NCBI GenBank assembly: GCA_903926385.1
Contig: CAIYIS010000035.1
Location: 1 to 64,000, forward strand
DNA: 64,000 bases
Reading direction: 5' to 3'
Source of the DNA: an uncultured Bacteroidota bacterium
GTDB taxonomy: Bacteria > Bacteroidota > Bacteroidia > 2-12-FULL-35-15
Both the position numbers and the translations under genes were made by a program. Every line of letters begins with the position of its first letter. Position 1 is the stretch's first letter. Positions 10,289-19,374 of this stretch are shown one piece after another. The notes under the pieces were generated by a model. It saw nothing but the letters and a program-made list of their open reading frames with translations. It was not told the DNA's origin and did not search any database.

Positions 10289-11266
10289 CTAACGCGGCAC
10301 TTCTACTTTTTCTATTATTTGTTTGATAATAGCATCAGCAGTTAATCCTTCCATTTCCTTTTCAGGAGTTAATATTACCCGGTGTTTCAATACTGGTATG
10401 GCAACAAATTTTATATCATCAGGAGTTACAAAATCGCGACCACGCATTGCCGCTATTGCTTTAGCACTTGTAAGAATAGCTAATGATGCGCGAGGCGAAG
10501 CTCCTAAATACAAGGAAGAATTGTTTCGAGTTTGATTTACAATTTGTGCTATGTACGAAATCAGATTTTCATCAATGTGAAGTTCGCTTAACTTTCCTCT
10601 GTAAAGTTTTATCTGCTCAGCATTCATCACCGAATCGATACAATTAATATCAACCGTATTTTTTCGTGCATGATAGGCAGCGATTATTTTTGTTTCATCT
10701 TCGAGCGAAGGATAATGCACTTCTATTTTAAAAATAAAACGGTCTAATTGTGCTTCGGGCAAACGATAGGTTCCTTCCTGTTCAATGGGGTTTTGAGTTG
10801 CCAATACAATAAAAGGAGCTTCGAGCGGATACGTTTTTCCATCCACTGTTATTTGTCTTTCTTCCATCGCTTCGAACAATGCGCTCTGTGTTTTAGCAGG
10901 AGCACGATTGATCTCATCTATCAATACAATGTTCGAAAACAAAGGCCCCTGTTTGAATTCAAATTCGGTAGTCTTTAGATTATAAATACTGGTGCCTATG
11001 ATATCAGATGGCATAAGGTCGGGAGTAAACTGAATACGCGAAAAACCAACCGACATAGTACGCGAAAGAATTTTAGCAATAAGAGTTTTTGCAACTCCAG
11101 GTACTCCTTCTATCAACACATGACCATCGGCCAAAACAGCTGCTATCAGCAATTCTGTCATTTGGTCTTGACCTACAATTATTTTATTTACTTCCTGCTT
11201 AATGTTGGCCACGGCCTGTTGCAAGCCCGATAAATCAACTCTATTGTGAAACATTTGTTCTTCCAT
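10289..11266 (-). CDS. MoxR family AAA+ ATPase
   Basis: The 325-residue AAA+ ATPase has all MoxR-type motifs. Walker A is GVPGVAKT near residue 55, Walker B is VLIDEINRAP near residue 114, and ATQNPIEQEGTYRLPEAQLDRF carries sensor 1 and the MoxR hallmark. A C-terminal lid contains LGASPRASLA. MoxR ATPases act as chaperones for maturation of protein complexes, usually with vWA/DUF58 partners, which matches the downstream neighbour. The start reads MEEQMFHN; the ATG at 11266 is preferred. A TATTTTTG box lies a short distance upstream on the minus strand (near 11321), but no matching -33 element is evident. Known: family and pairing. Inferred: that the two genes form an operon. Confidence 0.93.
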   Translation of the reverse strand: MEEQMFHNRVDLSGLQQAVANIKQEVNKIIVGQDQMTELLIAAVLADGHVLIEGVPGVAKTLIAKILSRTMSVGFSRIQFTPDLMPSDIIGTSIYNLKTTEFEFKQGPLFSNIVLIDEINRAPAKTQSALFEAMEERQITVDGKTYPLEAPFIVLATQNPIEQEGTYRLPEAQLDRFIFKIEVHYPSLEDETKIIAAYHARKNTVDINCIDSVMNAEQIKLYRGKLSELHIDENLISYIAQIVNQTRNNSSLYLGASPRASLAILTSAKAIAAMRGRDFVTPDDIKFVAIPVLKHRVILTPEKEMEGLTADAIIKQIIEKVEVPR

Positions 11267-11491
11267 GTATACTTATGTTGTGTTGTTATTTCATTTAATT
11301 GTTTTCAAAAATACATATTAAAAAGGAAATGAGATTTAGGTAATGGAGAATATTAACTACAATTAAAAACAATTCAGTTAAATATTATTTTCGTGTAAGT
11401 GGGTTTAACATGTTCTGAGCAGAACAAATTAATTAACGGGAAAAACTAAAAGAGTAAGAAACTTAAATTAAGAATAACCCTTCCAAAAAGG

Positions 11492-12853
11492 TTACTGAAT
11501 AAGGTATTCCCAAAGAGGGCCCTTTTTACCCTTAGCCCTCATCATTTTCATAACAGGCCCTAAGTCTTCATCCATAAACACCCATTTTCTTCCCGTCTTT
11601 TTAGCTTCCTGTTTTATTTCGTCCGAAGAAATATCTTTAGATATATAGTATACAGAACTCATCAGTTCATCCTCATGCTGAATAAGACCCTCAGCAATGG
11701 CTCGCGAACACAACTGAGTACCTGGGTAAATGCGAACACCCATAGTTGGGAAAAATACTGTAGGCGGCAACTTCATTGCATTTTGCATTGTTTCAGCAAT
11801 GGTAGCCTTGGTTTCGTTGTTACCTCCCAAAATAAGAAAGTGAGCAAAATTAACATCCTGCTTTTGGCAAATAATGGAAGTTTCAATTATATCCTGAACA
11901 GTAAATTTTTTATTGAAACTTTCGAGCATAGCTTCAGAAATACTATCTGTACCAAATTCGATATGTGTGAGGCCAGATGCTTTAAATAATTTCAGGTGTT
12001 CAGCACTCAAATTAAACGGTGTGAAATAAGCTCCCCATCTAACCTTTACACCACTTGCTATTATTTTTTCAGCAAGGTCTATATTGTAATTATTGGAAAT
12101 ATTGAAAACAGAGTCCGTAAAAAAAACATAATCTACATTATAATCCTTCCTCATCTTTTTCAAATTTTCAACCACCAAATCTGCATCCAGATTTCTGGTA
12201 AACTTCCCTTCAATAAGCGGATAACTGCAGTAATCGCAGGCATAGGGGCAGCCTCGCTTGGTTTGTATATTCAACATACCACTGTGTTGCCAATAATAAC
12301 TCAACAGAGATGGCTCAAACTCCAATCTCAGATTTTTCGAATAAGCAGTTCGTTCATTAGCTATTATCCCTTTTTCTGATTTATATACAAGTCCCTCTAT
12401 TTGTTCGAAAGGAGCTCCTGTTTCAAGTGCTTTTACTAACTTACATAAAGACTCCTCCCCTTCACCTCTGACACCAAAATCAGGTTGAAAATATTCAAAA
12501 AGCTTTTGGGGAAATATGGAATAGCCCGCACCTCCAATCACAATTTTGGATGAAGTATTTTGTCGGATATGATTTATTATTGAAAGATAATAATCAATAA
12601 AATTTTGAGTATCGTAAACATTTACGTTATCTACATTTCGAAGCGAAATGCCCACCAACAAAGGCTGTTCTGCTTTCATAATTGCTGCCAACTCATCAAA
12701 TGTTTGCAGATTAAAATCGAAGATAACTACTCTGTAATCGTCTAGATTTTCCCTTAGATAAGTAGCCAAATATGAAACGCCAAGTGGATAAACAGGATAA
12801 GGCACTTTGAGCTGATTTCCTGAAATTAATAAAATAACTTTATTCTCCTTCAT
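11492..12853 (-). CDS. B12-binding domain radical SAM protein
   Basis: The 453-residue protein has an N-terminal cobalamin-binding-like Rossmann region (residues 1-135). This region contains YPLGVSYLATYL, a GISLRN turn and IVIGGAGYSIFP. The radical SAM cluster motif is C202-PYA-C206-DY-C209 within KRGCPYACDYCSYP. A TIM-barrel core follows, with HIEFGTDS and FLILGG strands. The combination defines the large B12-binding radical SAM class, whose members methylate, rearrange or cleave diverse substrates. Nothing in the neighbourhood identifies the substrate. The classical DxHxxG cobalamin-ligand motif is not obvious, so cobalamin may be bound base-off or not at all. It stands alone between 225- and 150-bp gaps. 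Confidence 0.85.
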   Translation of the reverse strand: MKENKVILLISGNQLKVPYPVYPLGVSYLATYLRENLDDYRVVIFDFNLQTFDELAAIMKAEQPLLVGISLRNVDNVNVYDTQNFIDYYLSIINHIRQNTSSKIVIGGAGYSIFPQKLFEYFQPDFGVRGEGEESLCKLVKALETGAPFEQIEGLVYKSEKGIIANERTAYSKNLRLEFEPSLLSYYWQHSGMLNIQTKRGCPYACDYCSYPLIEGKFTRNLDADLVVENLKKMRKDYNVDYVFFTDSVFNISNNYNIDLAEKIIASGVKVRWGAYFTPFNLSAEHLKLFKASGLTHIEFGTDSISEAMLESFNKKFTVQDIIETSIICQKQDVNFAHFLILGGNNETKATIAETMQNAMKLPPTVFFPTMGVRIYPGTQLCSRAIAEGLIQHEDELMSSVYYISKDISSDEIKQEAKKTGRKWVFMDEDLGPVMKMMRAKGKKGPLWEYLIQ

Positions 12854-13003
12854 AAAGCGGGCGAGTGGATAACGTTCTTACTTGTCACAATTCAGGAATG
12901 AAAGTGTGGTAGTATTAAGAATAGCACAGTTTAAATAAGAGTTATTTCTAAAATGAAGTAGTAAAATCATTATGAAACCAATGTTATCACCCCCCTATTA
13001 TAT

Positions 13004-14806
13004 CTAGTTTAATGAATAGGTAAGTTTAATATTGTCTAATTCTTTTTCTGCCGACAATAGTTCTTTGTCAAATTCTGTACGGTCTGCAATAAAAGATTCT
13101 TTCAGATTCCGGTAGTAAACTACCGCATCGTTCATGTTGCGAACAAAAGTTTGGAAATAACTTTTTCTTTTTACATCCACCAACTCTGCTGCACATTTCT
13201 CAAGTTCTTCTTTGAGATAATTGAGATAAATTTTCATCTCAGCAATAAACATGTGAGGACGTTTTTTATTAGTCATAATATCCGTTCTGCCATAAATATG
13301 ATCTACCATGGTTTGCAGAGAAACAATTTCAGAAAAGTTAACGATGTTGGGCCCAGGACAAACATTTACGCTGGTTGTATAATTCAGAAAAGTTTCATGA
13401 TAAAGAAGCGAAGCTGCATTACTTAACCCTACGCACAAACATTCTTTTGCCGTAATTTCAGCTTTTTGTTTTTCGAATTGCTCTTGGCTTAAACCTAATC
13501 CTTTTAATTGTTCCAGTTTAAGTGCTTGATATTTTTGCGAAGCCAAACAAATAGGTTCTTCAGTAAACTCTGTATTAAATCCAAGATGCTTTTCAACACA
13601 TGGACTTCCTGGCTTGCCTTCTGCAATACGTTCTTGTTTTTCTAAATCAGCGGTAGTTCCTTTTAGATAATAAAACCGAATGCCCAAAGGAGAATTATTG
13701 CTTAAAATAACATCTTTTTCTGTTGATGCGCAAAGCAGATTTAATGTATGTCCGTCCACGGTAGTCGCTTCCGGAACCAATAAAAATGGTGTACCCCAAC
13801 CTGTGCTCGAAACCTCATAATATTTATGAAGAAAATTATCCTCTTCGTATGTACCAATACCTCCCTGCACTGTAATTTGAATTTCGGGATGTGTAGTAAA
13901 TGTTAAATTCAATTTCTTTTGAATAGCCGTTTTGTAAACATCAAAAATGGCATCCGATAATTCTTTCTTTTTGTTTTTAAACTCTTCCATGATTGGGCCA
14001 AGCAAATAACCTTCGGTAGGAAAAGCATGACCTCCACAGTTAAGTCCTGATTCAATTCTGAATTCGCTTACCCAGATTCCTTTCTTAGCAAGAAATTTAC
14101 CCTGAATAAGTGCCGACCTGAAATCACTTACTTTAATAACTACTTTTTTGGTGAATTCGAAATTTTCATTCGGATCGAATGCATCAAAATTTTCAAGATA
14201 ACTGTATAATCTGGGGTTCATTCCTGCAGAAAAAACAATAGAAGAATTGGATAAATCACTCTTGATATAACCTCTGAGTGCTGCCACTGCATCCGAACCA
14301 TCTACAATCAAATTACCGTCTTTGTCTCGGTTCTCTCTATCTCCTTTAGTCAGAATATTCACATCTATGCTACCGGCAAAAAGTTGAGTTCGCAGGTAAG
14401 CTTCTTTTATCTTCTTTTCTGCCTCGTTAGAGCAGTTTACCATATCTAAATAAAGTTTCTTAAGCCCACTGTCAGGCGGTAGCATTTCGAAATACTTTAC
14501 AATTTCGGCACCCCTTTCAAACGCTTCGGTTTTTAACTTTTGCATTTGTTGCTGAACGATGGTATTAACAAGATTCAAGTAATCGGTTACGCGTTTTGCA
14601 CGGTAATCAGGTTCAGTTTTTGGAATGGGTTCGTATTTCTGGTCGATGGTAGGATAATAATGTTTCCTCATCATCTCTATTAAGCGGTCTTCAATAATCG
14701 ATATCACAGACGAAATCCCGAAACGAGCTACCTTAATAGGAGAATCCACTGTGTAGCAGAGCCCCATTACCGGTATATGGAATTTATGAACGTTGGTATT
14801 TGTCAT
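13004..14806 (-). CDS. 600-residue protein of uncertain function, possible nitronate-monooxygenase-like TIM barrel
   Basis: I do not recognise a characterised homologue. The N-terminus (IPVMGLCYTVDSPIKVARFG, then ISSVISIIEDRL) resembles the opening of nitronate monooxygenase/IMPDH-type flavin TIM barrels, where substrate-loop residues precede the first helix. In the same order as that family come GGHAF (near residue 258), VQGGIGTYEE (near 315) and a GTPFLLVPEA strand (near 340), comparable with the GGH, GGI and GT-FL-PEA flavin-phosphate motifs. A long helical insertion (residues 45-140) and a helical C-terminal third (residues 440-600, with FNYTTSVNVCPGPNI-like segment) are extra. No signal peptide, so probably cytoplasmic. 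Family-level call is inference from motif order only. It is transcribed alone. Confidence 0.5.
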   Translation of the reverse strand: MTNTNVHKFHIPVMGLCYTVDSPIKVARFGISSVISIIEDRLIEMMRKHYYPTIDQKYEPIPKTEPDYRAKRVTDYLNLVNTIVQQQMQKLKTEAFERGAEIVKYFEMLPPDSGLKKLYLDMVNCSNEAEKKIKEAYLRTQLFAGSIDVNILTKGDRENRDKDGNLIVDGSDAVAALRGYIKSDLSNSSIVFSAGMNPRLYSYLENFDAFDPNENFEFTKKVVIKVSDFRSALIQGKFLAKKGIWVSEFRIESGLNCGGHAFPTEGYLLGPIMEEFKNKKKELSDAIFDVYKTAIQKKLNLTFTTHPEIQITVQGGIGTYEEDNFLHKYYEVSSTGWGTPFLLVPEATTVDGHTLNLLCASTEKDVILSNNSPLGIRFYYLKGTTADLEKQERIAEGKPGSPCVEKHLGFNTEFTEEPICLASQKYQALKLEQLKGLGLSQEQFEKQKAEITAKECLCVGLSNAASLLYHETFLNYTTSVNVCPGPNIVNFSEIVSLQTMVDHIYGRTDIMTNKKRPHMFIAEMKIYLNYLKEELEKCAAELVDVKRKSYFQTFVRNMNDAVVYYRNLKESFIADRTEFDKELLSAEKELDNIKLTYSLN

Positions 14807-15029
14807 TTGCTTTTGTTTTATGATTTACAAAGGAAACGTATATATCAGAAAGAAAGTATGATTAATATCACAATTTACCTCTGTGAGTTTTTGCGTTTGG
14901 TATTAAATGCAAATGGAAAGTCTTTAACAGTTATATTATGAGTATCCCTTCTTTTAATAGCAAACATGCTATTTCAGTAGTATGGATATCTCTTTTACCA
15001 AAAAGACAGTAACTAGTTAAGAACTTATA

Positions 15030-15551
15030 TTACTTGAGTGGCAGGTCAGAAACTTCAATCTTTTTATGTTTGGCCTTTAAGTCTTCGATTACCTTTAATG
15101 CCTTTTTCGATTTCACCTTTGTAAATTCCTTGGTAGGTTTTTCAATATAATAATCTGTTCCTACTTTTACTTCACCCACCTGCTCAAACTGCACCTGAGC
15201 TTCATATACTACAGTAGAAGATGTATCAGCCGACATTCGTTTAACAAATACCATATCTTCCTCAATCATTCTAGAAACAAACAGGGTGCTATCCACCCAG
15301 TATCCTCTAATTTTTTTAGGCCCAAAAGTTTTAATTTCGTTCCCTTCATTTTTACGGTACGACACTTTCACGAAATTATCATAATCCCGTTTTGTGTTCT
15401 TTTTTATTTCTCCCCATAACGTATCATTCGTCAATTGAATTACGTACCCCTTAAAATATTTAGCCTGGGCGAATGTTGTTTTGTTGCTTGCTATAAAGCA
15501 GCCTACCATCAAGCTTAATATGTATATTTTATTTTTCACTGAATTGTTCAT
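15030..15551 (-). CDS. Small secreted or periplasmic protein of unknown function
   Basis: A 173-residue protein with an N-terminal signal peptide (charged start, IYILSLMVGCFIAS core, probable cleavage after TFAQ). The mature part begins AKYFKGYVIQLTNDTLWGEI, a pattern seen in many uncharacterised Bacteroidota exported proteins that start with a short beta-barrel-like repeat. The rest is rich in Lys and Val strands, ending KAKHKKIEVSDLPLK. No membrane anchor or T9SS domain is visible. It follows nadD on the same strand after 45 bp. I cannot assign a function. Confidence 0.7.
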   Translation of the reverse strand: MNNSVKNKIYILSLMVGCFIASNKTTFAQAKYFKGYVIQLTNDTLWGEIKKNTKRDYDNFVKVSYRKNEGNEIKTFGPKKIRGYWVDSTLFVSRMIEEDMVFVKRMSADTSSTVVYEAQVQFEQVGEVKVGTDYYIEKPTKEFTKVKSKKALKVIEDLKAKHKKIEVSDLPLK

Positions 15552-15596
15552 TTAATATTGAAACCAAAAATAAGAATAATATCGGCTTCGCATTCA

Positions 15597-16172
15597 TTAT
15601 TTTTCATAAAAATGCATAGCCCTCAAATATTCCCAAACAGGTTCGGCAACAAAATACCTTAAATCTCTTTTCTCTTTTACAGCCGAACGAATAGCCGTAG
15701 ATGATATTTCCATAAGCGGAGCATTTACCAGCTTTACTTTTCTGTGCTTCTCGAAGTCATCTGCTTTGTCGTTTGCCCTCGGGTAAACATATAATTCATA
15801 TTGTTTCAGAATTTCTTCATGGTTTTTCCATTTATGAAAACTCTTCAGATTGTCCGAACCCATAATTAATACGAACTCATGTTGAGGGTATTTTTCGTGA
15901 AGATGTGTTAAGGTATTAATAGTATAAGATGGCTGAGGAAGTTTAAATTCAATATTGCTTGCCTTATACTTATTCGAATCGCCAATAGCAAGATTTACCA
16001 TGTGCAGCCTTTGCCTTTCGTCTAACAAACTACTTTTAATTTTCAATGGATTTTGTGGAGAAACCACAAACCAGATTCTTTCCAGGTCGGTATATTCAAG
16101 CATATAATTAGCAATAACCATATGCCCCACATGAATGGGATTAAACGACCCAAAAAACAAACCTATTTTCAT
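15597..16172 (-). CDS. nadD: Nicotinate-nucleotide adenylyltransferase
   Basis: NadD adenylates nicotinate mononucleotide in NAD biosynthesis, in the cytoplasm. The protein starts MKIGLFFGSFNPIHVGH, the nucleotidyltransferase signature with the HxGH element, within the first 17 residues as is usual. It also has the family's FVVSPQNPLK substrate loop, the IMGSDNLKSFHKWK segment and the C-terminal ISSTAIRSAVKE (ISST-IR) motif. I place the start at the ATG at 16172 (191 residues). A longer in-frame version beginning with GTG at 16223 would overlap the preceding gene by 16 bp and adds a non-conserved Lys/Asn-rich tail. The upstream TM2-like gene ends at 16208, so the two are closely spaced. Confidence 0.93.
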   Translation of the reverse strand: MKIGLFFGSFNPIHVGHMVIANYMLEYTDLERIWFVVSPQNPLKIKSSLLDERQRLHMVNLAIGDSNKYKASNIEFKLPQPSYTINTLTHLHEKYPQHEFVLIMGSDNLKSFHKWKNHEEILKQYELYVYPRANDKADDFEKHRKVKLVNAPLMEISSTAIRSAVKEKRDLRYFVAEPVWEYLRAMHFYEK

Positions 16173-16207
16173 TGGCTTATTACTATTATTCTTTTGTTTT
16201 ACTTCTT

Positions 16208-16630
16208 TTATTCCTTTATCCACATAAAAACATGAGGATTGTTTTCATATTGTGTAATGTCTTTACTGAACACAATCACACAAAAATCTATCAACGGTAT
16301 TATGCCAAAACATCCTCCAAAGGTGGCAGCATATACCACAGGCACCCAAGGTTTAGTTCCAAGCATAACCCTATGTGCACCCATAAAACCGAAAGGTGCC
16401 GGAAATGCAAACAATGCCGAAACGAATTTCTTTTGAAATGTCTTTTTTCGCAATTCTGTATTGCCGGGTAATAAAGTATCTTCTACAACTCCTGTTGGAT
16501 TAAGGATTACCTCGTCTCCGTTTTCACTGTACACATACAGTTTAATATTCGAATATTGATTTGCCTTTGACTGCCCACCGAAAATCAAAAATATAAAAAT
16601 CAATAATGTTAACTGCAAAGGTACTCTCAT
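16208..16630 (-). CDS. TM2-domain-like small membrane protein
   Basis: A 140-residue protein. A signal peptide or first membrane segment (LQLTLLIFIFLIFGG) is followed by a short polar region. Then comes a TM2-like module: KKFVSALFAFPAPFGFMGAH with the G-x-H-R-x-x-L-G turn (GAHRVMLG), and a second membrane helix ending PLIDFCVIVFSKDI. TM2 domains are short two-helix membrane modules with a conserved GAHRFYxG turn and a DxxxI/L end; their function is mostly unknown. The gene lies between sod and nadD on the same strand, separated from sod by a terminator-like hairpin, and is probably co-transcribed with nadD. Confidence 0.7.
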   Translation of the reverse strand: MRVPLQLTLLIFIFLIFGGQSKANQYSNIKLYVYSENGDEVILNPTGVVEDTLLPGNTELRKKTFQKKFVSALFAFPAPFGFMGAHRVMLGTKPWVPVVYAATFGGCFGIIPLIDFCVIVFSKDITQYENNPHVFMWIKE

Positions 16631-16644
16631 CTTTATAAAATAAA

Positions 16645-16672
16645 AACGGGGACGCTTTAAGCAATCCCCGTT
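16645..16672 (-). terminator. Hairpin downstream of superoxide dismutase
   Basis: AACGGGGA (16645-16652) pairs with TCCCCGTT (16665-16672) across a 12-base loop. On the minus strand the stem is followed by TTTTATTTTAT, as expected for a factor-independent terminator of the sod transcript, 18 bp past its stop codon. Confidence 0.7.
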
Positions 16673-16690
16673 AATAAAATCATACTATTA

Positions 16691-17296
16691 TTAAAGTGCT
16701 GCTTTGTATCTTCTTGCTACTTCTTTCCAGTTAATCACATTCCAGAATGCCGCCACATAGTCAGGGCGTCTGTTTTGGTAATGCAAATAGTACGCATGCT
16801 CCCAAACATCAATTGCCATAATAGGTGTTCCTTTAACCTCAGCAATATCCATTAATGGATTATCCTGATTAGCAGTTGAAGTGATTGCAAGTTTGCCATC
16901 TTTTACAAGCAACCATGCCCATCCCGATCCAAAACGAGTTGCCGCTGCTGCTGCAAATTGTGCTTTAAAATCAGCGAAAGAAACAAATGCTGTATTGATT
17001 GCTGTCAGTAATTCTCCTTCCGGTTCGCCACCTGTACTAGGTGCCATAATATTCCAGAACAAGGAATGGTTAAAATGTCCGCCTCCGTTATTTCTTACCG
17101 GCATTGGATATTTCGAAATATTCTTGCAGATTTCTTCAATACTTAGTTTCTCTGCATCTGTTCCTGCAATAGCATTGTTCAGATTGGTAACATAAGCCTG
17201 ATGATGTTTGGAGTGATGGATCTCCATTGTTCTTGCATCAATATGCGGTTCCAAAGCCGCGTACTCGTAAGGTAATTTTGGTAATTCAAATGACAT
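16691..17296 (-). CDS. Superoxide dismutase (Fe/Mn family)
   Basis: Dismutates superoxide to peroxide and oxygen. The 201-residue protein has the usual length and the four metal ligands in context: His27 in [13 protein letters not shown], His77 in [11 protein letters not shown], and Asp163 and His167 in [11 protein letters not shown]. There is no signal peptide, so it is cytoplasmic. The sequence alone does not settle whether iron or manganese is used. The gene is divergent from alanine dehydrogenase across a 314-bp gap. A TACTTTTG -7 box lies at 17337-17344 on the minus strand. The following hairpin suggests a monocistronic transcript. Confidence 0.95.
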   Translation of the reverse strand: MSFELPKLPYEYAALEPHIDARTMEIHHSKHHQAYVTNLNNAIAGTDAEKLSIEEICKNISKYPMPVRNNGGGHFNHSLFWNIMAPSTGGEPEGELLTAINTAFVSFADFKAQFAAAAATRFGSGWAWLLVKDGKLAITSTANQDNPLMDIAEVKGTPIMAIDVWEHAYYLHYQNRRPDYVAAFWNVINWKEVARRYKAAL

Positions 17297-17610
17297 AATA
17301 TAAATTATTAGTGGTTGTTATTAAAAAAATTCATCTCAAAAGTACATATTTTATCATTAGTAAAAAGAAAAATGTATTACTAACCTTGCACACTTCACTT
17401 TTGCTCACATAAATAATAATCGCATTTTATTACATAAATAGAACTCCTAAACACGACCGTTTTTTTATGAAAATTTTGAAGTTCCTTACTTGTTGATTAG
17501 TCACCATTTCCATCTACTAACAATTCACACTTAATAAATATTTCAGAATTTTAAGATTCGTTGCAATAGTTTTAGTAAATTTGTTAACAATTTAATCTGT
17601 CCTTTTTACA
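17297..17610. promoter_or_regulatory. Divergent promoter region between sod and alanine dehydrogenase
   Basis: This 314-bp gene-free interval holds a TACTTTTG -7 box on the minus strand (17337-17344) facing sod and TAAATTTG on the plus strand (17576-17583) facing alanine dehydrogenase. Neither has a convincing TTG at the -33 position. No repeat or long dyad was seen. Confidence 0.4.
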
Positions 17611-18828
17611 ATGAAAACATCCAAAGAATTAATGGCTGAACTTACCAAAACTGCCCGTATGCCGCAGGAAGAAATGCTGGAAATAGGCAGAAAAAAAGGT
17701 AAGTTATTTATTGGTATTCCAAAAGAAATTTCCTTTCAGGAAAACAGAGTGGCTCTGGTGCCCGATGCTGTTGCCTTACTGGTTAACAACGGGCACGAAG
17801 TAGTGGTCGAAACCAATGCTGGTGCAATGGCAAATTTTCAAGACAACGATTATTCCGAAGCGGGTGCTCACATTGCACACTCTGCCGAAGAGGTTTTTAA
17901 AGCTGATATTATTTTAAAAGTTGCTCCTCCTTCTCCTGTTGAGATTGGAATGATGCAACAAAAACAAACTCTTATTTCTGCCCTTCAACTCACTGTTCAA
18001 CCCGAAGATTATTTAAAACAATTAATGGCAAAACGAATTACTGCCATTGCTTTCGATTGGATAAAAGGAGAAGACGGCATTTACACCGTTATTCGTTCTA
18101 TGGGCGAAATTGCCGGAGGCACTTCTATACTTATTGCTGCCGAGTACCTCAGCAATGTTAATCACGGACAAGGTTCTATTTTAGGTGGTATATCAGGCAT
18201 TTCTCCTACCGAAGTTATTATTCTAGGAGCAGGAACTGTTGGCGAATTTGCCACAAGAGCGGCTCTCGGACTTGGTGCTTCTGTTAAAGTATTCGACAAT
18301 TCTATTTATCGATTAAGACGTTTGCAAACCTCCATTGGCACTCGTGTTTTCACTTCGGTTATTCAACCTCGCGTGTTGGCCAAACATCTGAAAACAGCCG
18401 ATGTGGTGATAGGCGCTATCCGTTCCAAACAAGGACGAACGCCTCAAATCGTAACAGAAGAGATGGTAAGCGAAATGAAAACAGGCTCTGTTATTATTGA
18501 TGTCAGCATCGACCAAGGCGGATGTTTCGAAACATCCGAAGTAACTAATCATACTAAACCGGTTTTTCGTAAGCATGGGGTTATTCATTATTGTGTTCCT
18601 AATATCGCTTCTCGTGTGTCGCGTACTGCCTCTTATGCATTAAGCACCATTTTTGCTCCTATACTTATTAATATAGGCGAGCAAGGCGGAGTGGATAATA
18701 TGCTTAAAAGAGATGCCGGAGTTAGAAATGGTATATACATATATAATGGTACACTCACCAATCAGATGCTGGGCGAAATGTTCAAGTTACCTTACAAAGA
18801 CATTAATCTTCTGATGGCCGCTATGTAG
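17611..18828 (+). CDS. ald: Alanine dehydrogenase
   Basis: The family catalyses NAD-dependent oxidative deamination of L-alanine to pyruvate and ammonia. The 405-residue protein has the N-terminal AlaDH/PNT catalytic domain: IGIPKEISFQENRVAL-type start, then ALVPDAVALLVNNGHEV. The NAD-binding Rossmann core has ILGAGTVGEFATRAALG around residues 200-215. A strand with DVSIDQGGCFETS lies around residues 295-310, where the alanine dehydrogenase DQGG signature is expected. The first 30 residues (MKTSKELMAEL...) are an extension common in Bacteroidota members. A related possibility is the alpha subunit of NAD(P) transhydrogenase, but length and DQGG favour alanine dehydrogenase. Confidence 0.9.
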   Translation: MKTSKELMAELTKTARMPQEEMLEIGRKKGKLFIGIPKEISFQENRVALVPDAVALLVNNGHEVVVETNAGAMANFQDNDYSEAGAHIAHSAEEVFKADIILKVAPPSPVEIGMMQQKQTLISALQLTVQPEDYLKQLMAKRITAIAFDWIKGEDGIYTVIRSMGEIAGGTSILIAAEYLSNVNHGQGSILGGISGISPTEVIILGAGTVGEFATRAALGLGASVKVFDNSIYRLRRLQTSIGTRVFTSVIQPRVLAKHLKTADVVIGAIRSKQGRTPQIVTEEMVSEMKTGSVIIDVSIDQGGCFETSEVTNHTKPVFRKHGVIHYCVPNIASRVSRTASYALSTIFAPILINIGEQGGVDNMLKRDAGVRNGIYIYNGTLTNQMLGEMFKLPYKDINLLMAAM

Positions 18829-18853
18829 TTTAGTGATTAATTAATCATTAAAC
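18828..18853. other. 26-bp dyad after alanine dehydrogenase
   Basis: GTTTAGTGATTAA and TTAATCATTAAAC form a 13+13 dyad with one mismatch and no loop, starting at the last base of the ald stop codon. It lacks a T-run, so it is not a typical terminator; it could be a protein-binding site or an RNA processing hairpin. Confidence 0.4.
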
Positions 18854-18886
18854 ATCTCAATTCTCAAATCTAATATCTCAAATCTA
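18854..18886 (+). repeat. Short dispersed repeat copy 1 (ATCTCAA-rich)
   Basis: A roughly 32-base stretch of ATCTCAAAT-type sequence, immediately before the ATG at 18890, matches 21161-21192 at 30 of 32 bases. Origin is unknown. Confidence 0.55.
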
Positions 18887-18889
18887 ACA

Positions 18890-19306
18890 ATGGCTATCCC
18901 TTCAAAAAATTCTGATTTATACAGACGTCTTCGACTTTACGGCTTTGGCTTTCTGCTCGGATTGCTTATTGTAAGTTTTGTTTACAAAGGCAAAGGATGC
19001 CAAATGCCAAACTCTGCTAAAATGGAAGAACTCAGCTGGCAAAAACTGCAATACACTCCTCACAGCGGTACTTCTAAACCATGCCGAAACATTACAGAAG
19101 CCGATATAAAACAAGTACTCAAAAACGGAAAAGTGAATTACTCCATGAGCGATGTAAGGCATAAACCTTATTCTTCCTACGCTGTAGAAGGTTTGTCGGC
19201 TTTAGGGAGAAAACTAAGAATAATGATTGACGATGTAGATACCATTTCAAAAGTCACCTTCACCATCGATTTATCTTCCGAAAAAGATACCTGCGATTGC
19301 CGGTAA
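18890..19306 (+). CDS. DUF4258 domain protein with membrane anchor
   Basis: A 138-residue protein. A membrane segment (YGFGFLLGLLIVSFVY, about residues 16-32) is followed by KGKGCQMPN and a DUF4258-like domain. The recognisable elements are ITEADIKQVLKNGKVNY, then SDVRHKPYSSYAVEG, GRKLRIMI and a final DTCDCR Cys pair, which matches the usual order of the family. Biochemical function of DUF4258 is unknown; some relatives sit in toxin-antitoxin or mobile contexts, but this membrane-anchored form does not. It follows alanine dehydrogenase by 61 bp on the same strand. Confidence 0.7.
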   Translation: MAIPSKNSDLYRRLRLYGFGFLLGLLIVSFVYKGKGCQMPNSAKMEELSWQKLQYTPHSGTSKPCRNITEADIKQVLKNGKVNYSMSDVRHKPYSSYAVEGLSALGRKLRIMIDDVDTISKVTFTIDLSSEKDTCDCR

Positions 19307-19374
19307 CACCTCATCCCATTTTCCAGCAATACTTATCACCTTTCATCTTATCTATATATAATGTATTTATTTTT

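Noticed and set aside
16173-16223. GTG start giving a longer NadD
   Set aside because: The extra 17 residues are not conserved in character and overlap the preceding gene; the ATG at 16172 places the nucleotidyltransferase signature at the expected position.
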